A stretch of DNA of 17,628 nucleotides, taken from positions 1 through 17,628 of the forward strand of contig JAIWOA010000088.1 in assembly GCA_020217115.1 (NCBI GenBank), written 5' to 3'. This document shows positions 13,239 through 17,628 of the stretch, in pieces. How positions within the stretch are numbered: the stretch's first letter is position 1; each line of letters starts with the position of its first letter. The notes beneath the pieces were generated by a model, which did no database searches, was not told where the DNA came from, and saw nothing but the letters and a program-made list of their open reading frames with translations. Source of the DNA: Calditerrivibrio sp. (GTDB taxonomy: Bacteria > Chrysiogenota > Deferribacteres > Deferribacterales > Calditerrivibrionaceae). A program made the translations under genes and the position numbers.

Positions 13239-14778
13239 ACACCTTCTCCCACACAAACTCCACAAGGTTCTTCTCATTACGGTCAAACTTCATCCCCACA
13301 AGATAGATATCTTTACCCTCATTCAGATATTTTTCATAATATTTTTTGAGTTTTATCTGCGCAAGGGGGTCTTCGTCGGTTACTTTTATCTCCATTATGT
13401 ATATCGAGTTTGGAAACTTTACCGTGATATCAATCCTACCCCTGTTCGTCACATCCTCACCAACGATATCCACACCCAGACTCTGTAAATACACATATAT
13501 CACAGTAGCATAAAACCCTTCACTCTTCTGCATCTCATTATTCACATAATTGTTGTAAGGAATAGAAGCAAAAAGGGAAGTTATGGTACTTTTAAAGGCT
13601 TCCATCTCCTTTGAAAAAAGAGATTTATACAGTTCTATCTTCTTTTTACTATGATCGCTATCTCCGATTAACCTATCTATTATAAAATTGTTAAAGGATA
13701 TCTTAACCTCTTTATTTGGCAGTCGTAAGATATAATTAATCGATCCAAAAGGAGTAGTCTCAACTTTATCTATTGTCAAATACCCCGTCTGGAACAGAAT
13801 TACTTCGAGCCTCATATTGTCTATATCAAAGCTGCCAAGCAGACTCTCATCCACGACAAGATTGGACAGATTTGGCAAAAAGTAGTTATTATTTTCTATC
13901 AGCTTCATCAAAAACGTAGGCGTCCCTGTCTCAAACCAGTAGTTCTTAAAGCTCTTCTCTGGATTATCCAGAAACAAAAGTATATCAAAGGGGTTGTATA
14001 CACTTTCCACACCCCAATAATAACCATTATACCACTCTTTCACTTCATCAAGATCTACACCTTCAAAATATTCCGCAAAAGATGTCTCAAATTCCCTCTG
14101 GGTATAACCGCAGATTGTAGCATATCTACTATCCAATGATATATCCTTTAAATTATTCAACCCACTAAATATAGATGTCTTGCTGAACTTGCTCACACCT
14201 GTCAAAAAGACAAACTTGATATATGGGTCAGCATCCTTCATCACTGAATATATCCTTCTCAGCTCTTCCCTCGCAAACTTGGCCATCTCTGTATTTTCTA
14301 TATTATCCAATATCAGTTTGTCATACTCATCAACCAATATCACTACCTTCTTATTATACTTCTCATAAGCTTTTAATATAAGCTCCTTGAAGCATAAATG
14401 CATATAATCCTGCTCCATACACTCTATCCCAAGACGATGCTGATTGAGCTGAAAAATTGACTTTACCGTCTTAAGAATTAGATCTTTTGTTGTAAGGTCA
14501 GATTCTGCAAAGCTAAGGTGTATAACCGGATACTTTTCTTCCCAGTCCCACCTGTCATAGATATACAATCCTTCAAAATACTCTTTTTTACCTTCAAAAA
14601 TAGCCTTAAGAGTAGACAGAAATAGACTCTTACCAAACCGTCTGGGGCGGGAAAGAAAATAGTACACACCCGATTGAATAAGATCTAACGCATACTTTGT
14701 TTTATCAACGTAAATATAATTTTCCTGTTTGTCTCTTATCTTCTCAAAGGTCTGTATACCTATAGGTAATTTCTTCAT
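13237..14778 (-). CDS. AAA-ATPase-like protein with C-terminal PD-(D/E)XK nuclease domain
   Basis: 513 residues of the family usually annotated as AAA-ATPase-like (PF09820) plus PDDEXK_9 (PF08011). The N-terminus MKKLPIGIQTFEKIR and the block YVDKTKYALDLI are family hallmarks. Walker A is RPRRFGKSLFLSTL (44-57) and Walker B VVILVDEYDKL (145-155). The C-terminal nuclease core is intact: Asp450 in GRIDITV, then Glu463-x-Lys465 in IMEIKV and a downstream Gln-x6-Tyr. The family is common, multi-copy and of unknown cellular role; links to mobile or defence DNA are suspected but unproven. GGAGG lies 7 nt before ATG 14778. It stands alone, convergent with the porins and bordered by repeats at its 3' end, which suggests acquisition by transfer, though no inverted repeats or target duplication were found. 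Confidence 0.9.
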   Translation of the reverse strand: MKKLPIGIQTFEKIRDKQENYIYVDKTKYALDLIQSGVYYFLSRPRRFGKSLFLSTLKAIFEGKKEYFEGLYIYDRWDWEEKYPVIHLSFAESDLTTKDLILKTVKSIFQLNQHRLGIECMEQDYMHLCFKELILKAYEKYNKKVVILVDEYDKLILDNIENTEMAKFAREELRRIYSVMKDADPYIKFVFLTGVSKFSKTSIFSGLNNLKDISLDSRYATICGYTQREFETSFAEYFEGVDLDEVKEWYNGYYWGVESVYNPFDILLFLDNPEKSFKNYWFETGTPTFLMKLIENNNYFLPNLSNLVVDESLLGSFDIDNMRLEVILFQTGYLTIDKVETTPFGSINYILRLPNKEVKISFNNFIIDRLIGDSDHSKKKIELYKSLFSKEMEAFKSTITSLFASIPYNNYVNNEMQKSEGFYATVIYVYLQSLGVDIVGEDVTNRGRIDITVKFPNSIYIMEIKVTDEDPLAQIKLKKYYEKYLNEGKDIYLVGMKFDRNEKNLVEFVWEKV

Positions 14779-14798
14779 AAGGTTGCCTCCATAAAAAG

Positions 14799-14827
14799 AT
14801 ATTAATTTAAATGGTGAGAAAAATCAA
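14799..14827 (-). promoter_or_regulatory. Candidate promoter of the ATPase/nuclease gene
   Basis: Minus strand: TTGATT (14827-14822), 17-nt spacer, TAATAT (14804-14799). The predicted start near 14792 leaves a leader of about 14 nt, just enough for the GGAGG at 14786-14790. Confidence 0.35.
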
Positions 14828-14861
14828 TTGTGAACTAAAATAATAAACACATATCTTATAT

Positions 14862-14890
14862 TTGTATAGATTTTATTCTCAAAATATGGT
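14862..14890 (+). promoter_or_regulatory. Candidate promoter of the secreted FG-GAP protein gene
   Basis: TTGTAT (14862-14867), 17-nt spacer, TATGGT (14885-14890). Predicted leader about 26 nt, containing AAGGAG. A TATAAA at 14902 is too close to the ribosome site to serve as -10. Confidence 0.35.
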
Positions 14891-14922
14891 ATCGAATCAT
14901 TTATAAATTACAAGGAGAAGTT

Positions 14923-16590
14923 ATGGGAATTAAAAAGATATCAATATTTTTTGTATGTTCCGTATTTTTTATACTATTGGTTCTGTTTACCATGCCTGCC
15001 TTTGCAAGGTTTGAAGGGTTGATCAAATCCCTTGACGATTATTTCAGTTCTGATAGTGGGGTAGTTGTTTCAATAGATGGGAATAATATCACGACAGATA
15101 TAGGCTCAGAAAAAGGTGCATACGCCGGTAAAGTTTACAAAATATACAGAGATGGTGTAGAAATTAAGCACCCTATTACCGGTGTGGTTTTGGGAAAAAA
15201 GAAAACATATCTGGGGACTGTAAAGATAAATGAAGTTTTTGACAAATATTCCATTGCAGAGCTTGTGGAGAAAAAAGATGAGATAAAGCCTTCAGATTCT
15301 GTTGTGGCAGAAAAACCTGTTAGAGTAGACAATAATTTTATTAAGTTTGATAAAAGGATCGAATTTTTACTTACTGATGAGTTAAATAAAAGTAAAGCCC
15401 TTGTGTATGATAAAGATTCAAGTATAAAGCTAAATTATTATCAGCAGGAGAATGGGGTAATAAAGGTTGATGTAGTTGTTGGAGGTAATGTTGTAAAAAC
15501 TATACTATTTGCAGATGTTAATGTTGGTGATGATAGGGGGAAAGCCTACGGAGCTACAACAGATCTTGTAAGGAGTGAACTATTTAACCTTGATTTGAAA
15601 ACCATATCCGTTGGTAAGGTATTTAAAGATAACTTTGAATATATAGTTACCGCTGATTCCAGTAAGGTATATATATTTAAATTCAATGGGGATAAATTTG
15701 TTCAGGTTGCTGAAATTAAGGGTGAATTTAACAATATACAGAGTGTTGAAACGATAGATCTTAACAAAAATGGTGTAGATGAGATATATATATCCAATAT
15801 CTATGAAAATAGGGAGGCAAGGTCCTATATCTACGAGATAGATGACGGTGGTAAATTTGTAAGGCTTGGTGGGAGTCACCCATTCCTTTTTAGAACTATT
15901 ATGTCAAATGGTGTTAAAAAATTGGTAAGTCAGAGAGTTTCGAGGGATGGTAACTACCTTGGTGCAGTTACATATTTTGAGTGGGTAGGTGGAGAATTTA
16001 GAAGAGGAGAGTCTATAGACAATACAGAAAAAGTTAGTTTGTATGGCTTTGGATACTCCGATATAGATGGAGACGGTAAGAAGGATATTTTGTGGGTTGA
16101 TGACGATTTTAAGCTAAGGGTTTATAAGGGGAAAGAGGAGATTTATAGAAGTGTTGAATTCTTCAATAAGACGCCACTCTATTTTCTTATGAATCAGGAG
16201 GTATTACTCAAAGAACAGAAAGGGTATGGTCCAGCTGATAACCCAATTGAATTAAAACAGTTTCGCAAATACCTTAAAAACAGGATATTTGTAAATGAAA
16301 AAAATGAGATGTTCCTGTTAAAAAATAATCCAACATTCAAGGCTCTTGCAATGTCTGAAAACTATTCTGATTCATCCATAGGTAGATATGTATGGCAGGC
16401 TAAGATGATAAGGAGAAGCTGGGAATCAGATCTTTTTGAACCTGTTATAGTAGATTTTTACGTTGTGGAAAAGTATGGTAAATATTATGCCTATGCCATC
16501 AGGAATACAAATCCCGGGGATAAGGGTGGACTTCTAAAATCGTTGTTTAATAATGCAAAGAGTGAGATTTTATATATAGAAATAAAATAG
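14923..16590 (+). CDS. Secreted protein with FlgT-C-like and FG-GAP/VCBS-like segments
   Basis: Precursor of 555 residues with a 29-residue signal peptide (cleavage near AFA-RF, no lipobox Cys). Residues about 45-130 read as a small beta domain, VVVSIDGNNITTDIGSEKGA, followed by AGKVYKIYRDG...TGVVLGKKKTYLGTVKINEV. This resembles the FlgT C-terminal/lipoprotein-associated beta domain in which a dynamic-range sentence of GxxGxxxGxxxxVxR is typical. Two Asp-rich calcium-loop motifs follow, DLNKNGVDE (279-287) and DIDGDGKKD (380-388), of the FG-GAP/VCBS beta-propeller type. It is probably periplasmic or surface-exposed. The function is unknown; assembly or monitoring of envelope or flagellar structures is possible by domain analogy only. 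AAGGAG lies 6 nt before ATG. Single gene, followed by a hairpin. Confidence 0.7.
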   Translation: MGIKKISIFFVCSVFFILLVLFTMPAFARFEGLIKSLDDYFSSDSGVVVSIDGNNITTDIGSEKGAYAGKVYKIYRDGVEIKHPITGVVLGKKKTYLGTVKINEVFDKYSIAELVEKKDEIKPSDSVVAEKPVRVDNNFIKFDKRIEFLLTDELNKSKALVYDKDSSIKLNYYQQENGVIKVDVVVGGNVVKTILFADVNVGDDRGKAYGATTDLVRSELFNLDLKTISVGKVFKDNFEYIVTADSSKVYIFKFNGDKFVQVAEIKGEFNNIQSVETIDLNKNGVDEIYISNIYENREARSYIYEIDDGGKFVRLGGSHPFLFRTIMSNGVKKLVSQRVSRDGNYLGAVTYFEWVGGEFRRGESIDNTEKVSLYGFGYSDIDGDGKKDILWVDDDFKLRVYKGKEEIYRSVEFFNKTPLYFLMNQEVLLKEQKGYGPADNPIELKQFRKYLKNRIFVNEKNEMFLLKNNPTFKALAMSENYSDSSIGRYVWQAKMIRRSWESDLFEPVIVDFYVVEKYGKYYAYAIRNTNPGDKGGLLKSLFNNAKSEILYIEIK

Positions 16591-16603
16591 TTTTGTAGTT
16601 TTC

Positions 16604-16625
16604 GGGTCTTCTTTTCGGGAGACCC
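16604..16625 (+). terminator. Hairpin after the FG-GAP protein gene
   Basis: GGGTCTTC pairs with GGAGACCC (8 bp including one G-U) across loop TTTTCG, 14 nt after the stop. Only a broken T run follows (TGATGTTTTG), so it is a weak intrinsic terminator. It also separates this gene from the opposing tRNA gene. Confidence 0.5.
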
Positions 16626-16717
16626 TGATGTTTTGAATGTAACTAATCTTCTATGAAGTGTTAGTTTATTACGGAGCTGATGGGAAGATATCATTGGTTA
16701 AAAAAGATATATAATTA

Positions 16718-16790
16718 TGGAGCTGAGGGGGATCGAACCCCTGGCCTCATGAATGCCATTCATGCGCTCTCCCAGCTGAGCTACAGCCCC
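16718..16790 (-). tRNA. tRNA-Ala (anticodon GGC)
   Basis: Read on the minus strand from 16790: a 7-bp acceptor stem GGGGCTG/CAGCTCC containing the G3-U70 pair that identifies alanine tRNA, D arm GCTC/GAGC, anticodon stem CATGA/TCATG with loop ATGGCAT (anticodon GGC, reading GCC and GCU), a 5-bp variable loop, T arm AGGGG/CCCCT with TTCGATC, and discriminator A73. The gene is 73 nt and does not encode CCA; the tail must be added by a nucleotidyltransferase. Its promoter overlaps that of comF. Confidence 0.95.
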
Positions 16791-16798
16791 TTTACTTT

Positions 16799-16828
16799 AT
16801 TCTAATATGATGTTTGACAATTTGTCAA
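16799..16828 (-). promoter_or_regulatory. Promoter of tRNA-Ala
   Basis: Minus strand: perfect TTGACA (16828-16823), 18-nt spacer, TAGAAT (16804-16799). The predicted start at about 16792 leaves only about 2 nt before the mature tRNA 5' end. Confidence 0.6.
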
Positions 16829-16843
16829 TAATTATGTTAAAAT
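16814..16843 (+). promoter_or_regulatory. Promoter of comF, overlapping the tRNA-Ala promoter
   Basis: Perfect TTGACA (16814-16819), 18-nt spacer, extended -10 TGTTAAAAT ending at 16843. The expected start falls at 16849-16850, on the comF ATG. TTGACA-ATT-TGTCAA (16814-16828) is a perfect palindrome that supplies the -35 box of both this and the tRNA promoter. Confidence 0.65.
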
Positions 16844-16848
16844 GAAAA

Positions 16849-17517
16849 ATGTTTGATGAAATATTTTATTCTGAATGTATGAAGTGCGGTATAAGGATAG
16901 ATCAGAATAGATCTTTTTGTGATAATTGTTTCAACGATTTCTTCCCTGTCGATAAAAGATGTGATAGGTGTGGATACCCTTTGAGAGTAGATGCTGTATT
17001 TTGCAATAATTGTATTACCACCAGATACTATGACAGATTATTTATCCCCTACTGGTACAATGGGAATATGAAAATAGTTTTAAAGTCTATAAAGTTTCGT
17101 TATAATTTAAAGAATGCTGCTGTTTTAGATTATTTAGTAAAGAAAAGGCTATTTAAATTTGATCGATATGATATTATTACAGCTGTGCCTTCATATTTTT
17201 TCAGGAGATTTAGAAGATTTTTTCATCCTGCTGAGTATGTTGCTAAAAAACTGTCAGAAATATTTAATATAAAATATGAATATCTGCTTGAGAGAAAAAA
17301 GGATACAGAGTACCAGTGGAAGCTCAAAAGAAAGAATAGGGTTGAAAATATAAAAAATGCTTTTTCTCCAAGAAAAGAGCTATTTGATTTGAAAATTTTA
17401 TTGGTTGATGATATAATGACTACAGGTGCCACTATACAGGAGTGTAGTAGAATGTTAAAAGATGCAGGAGCTTCAAAGGTAGATTGCTATGTTCTTTCTA
17501 AAGGGTTGTTTAGATGA
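16849..17517 (+). CDS. comF: ComF family amidophosphoribosyltransferase-like protein
   Basis: 222 residues. Four CxxC pairs (Cys10/13, 24/27, 38/41 and 52/55) form the N-terminal zinc-ribbon region, and a type I phosphoribosyltransferase domain follows with the PRPP loop ILLVDDIMTTGAT (183-195). ComF/GntX proteins take part in DNA uptake in competent bacteria; the substrate is not known. The start is fixed: an in-frame TGA lies at 16843-16845 and the first Cys pair begins at residue 10, so ATG 16849 is the only reasonable start. No Shine-Dalgarno precedes it, and the -10 box ends 5 nt upstream, pointing to a leaderless mRNA. The stop overlaps the next gene by 4 nt (ATGA). Codons are AT-rich like their neighbours. 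Confidence 0.9.
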   Translation: MFDEIFYSECMKCGIRIDQNRSFCDNCFNDFFPVDKRCDRCGYPLRVDAVFCNNCITTRYYDRLFIPYWYNGNMKIVLKSIKFRYNLKNAAVLDYLVKKRLFKFDRYDIITAVPSYFFRRFRRFFHPAEYVAKKLSEIFNIKYEYLLERKKDTEYQWKLKRKNRVENIKNAFSPRKELFDLKILLVDDIMTTGATIQECSRMLKDAGASKVDCYVLSKGLFR

Positions 17518-17628
17518 ATAAGGTAGAACAGATTCTTGCATACCTTGGGTTGGAAGAGTTTACAAATCTGTTTATATACAATGAGACAGAGGATTTTTTT
17601 AAATATTTTAACAACGGAAATTTTGTAA
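17514..17628 (+). CDS. Unrecognised protein, 5' part only
   Basis: ATG 17514 overlaps the comF stop (ATGA) and opens a frame of 38 codons that reaches the window end without a stop, starting MNKVEQILAYLGLEEFTNLF. AAGGG, about 9 nt upstream inside comF, could be its ribosome site. The segment seems soluble and helical, with acidic and aromatic residues; no family can be assigned. Translational coupling suggests co-expression with comF. Confidence 0.6.
   Translation, partial: MNKVEQILAYLGLEEFTNLFIYNETEDFFKYFNNGNFV

Noticed and set aside
13031..13349. Two overlapping plus-strand ORFs of 82-91 codons
   Set aside because: They translate hairpin, dispersed-repeat and heptamer sequence (Thr/His/Ser low complexity), lack ribosome sites and run into the opposite-strand nuclease gene.
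13237..14778. Insertion sequence or transposase
   Set aside because: Walker and PD-(D/E)XK motifs fit the AAA-ATPase-like/PDDEXK_9 family; no terminal inverted repeats or target duplication were found at the borders.
14902..14907. TATAAA as the -10 box of the FG-GAP protein gene
   Set aside because: Transcription would start in the ribosome site, leaving too little leader for an mRNA that clearly has AAGGAG.
15580..15879. Minus-strand ORF of 99 codons
   Set aside because: It lies fully inside the secreted FG-GAP protein gene, which has a signal peptide and a good ribosome site.

Overview
The window reads as ordinary chromosome from an AT-rich, Gram-negative, motile bacterium. Two outer-membrane porins with signal peptides and C-terminal Phe, a methyl-accepting chemotaxis protein with a hemerythrin oxygen-sensing tail, FolE2 and a periplasmic Gly/Met-rich protein would suit an anaerobic or microaerobic thermophile such as a member of the Deferribacterota. 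That placement is inferred from gene style and base composition; no marker gene here proves it.

Layout. (a) 1-3777, minus strand: five closely packed genes, read right to left: a TPR membrane protein, folE2 (GTP cyclohydrolase IB, 1-nt overlap), a MATE exporter, sixA (histidine phosphatase) and a CHAD-domain protein (1-nt overlap, runs off the left edge). A good promoter lies at 3817-3845, with further -10 boxes before the MATE gene and sixA. (b) 3944-7724, plus strand: purB, a two-gene lysO lysine exporter and pyk, with a promoter at 3944-3972. (c) 7917-9545, plus: chemoreceptor-hemerythrin fusion, convergent with (d) 9615-10013, minus: small secreted Gly/Met/Tyr-rich protein. (e) 10014-10603: a 590-bp intergenic region crowded with inverted repeats, including a near-consensus sigma-54 promoter for the secreted protein. 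(f) 10604-13010, plus: two tandem paralogous porins, each with its own promoter; the first is followed by a strong terminator. (g) 13011-13236: repeat-derived DNA (palindromic GTCATTGCGAGG-type copies and a 7-bp tandem array). (h) 13237-14778, minus: AAA-ATPase/PD-(D/E)XK protein. (i) 14923-16590, plus: secreted FlgT-like/FG-GAP protein. (j) 16718-16790, minus: tRNA-Ala(GGC). (k) 16849 onward, plus: comF and the start of an unrecognised gene overlapping it by 4 nt.

No CRISPR array, phage module, transposase or obvious new multi-gene system is visible. The most interesting signals are small and regulatory: tRNA-Ala and comF driven by divergent overlapping promoters whose two -35 boxes form one 15-bp palindrome, with comF apparently leaderless; the sigma-54 promoter with upstream palindromes; heptanucleotide repeat arrays at two separate sites; and an orphan terminator-like hairpin. 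At protein level, purB is of the human/eukaryote-like type, pyruvate kinase carries the K+-independent signature (Lys in GPKIR), and lysO is split into two overlapping genes.
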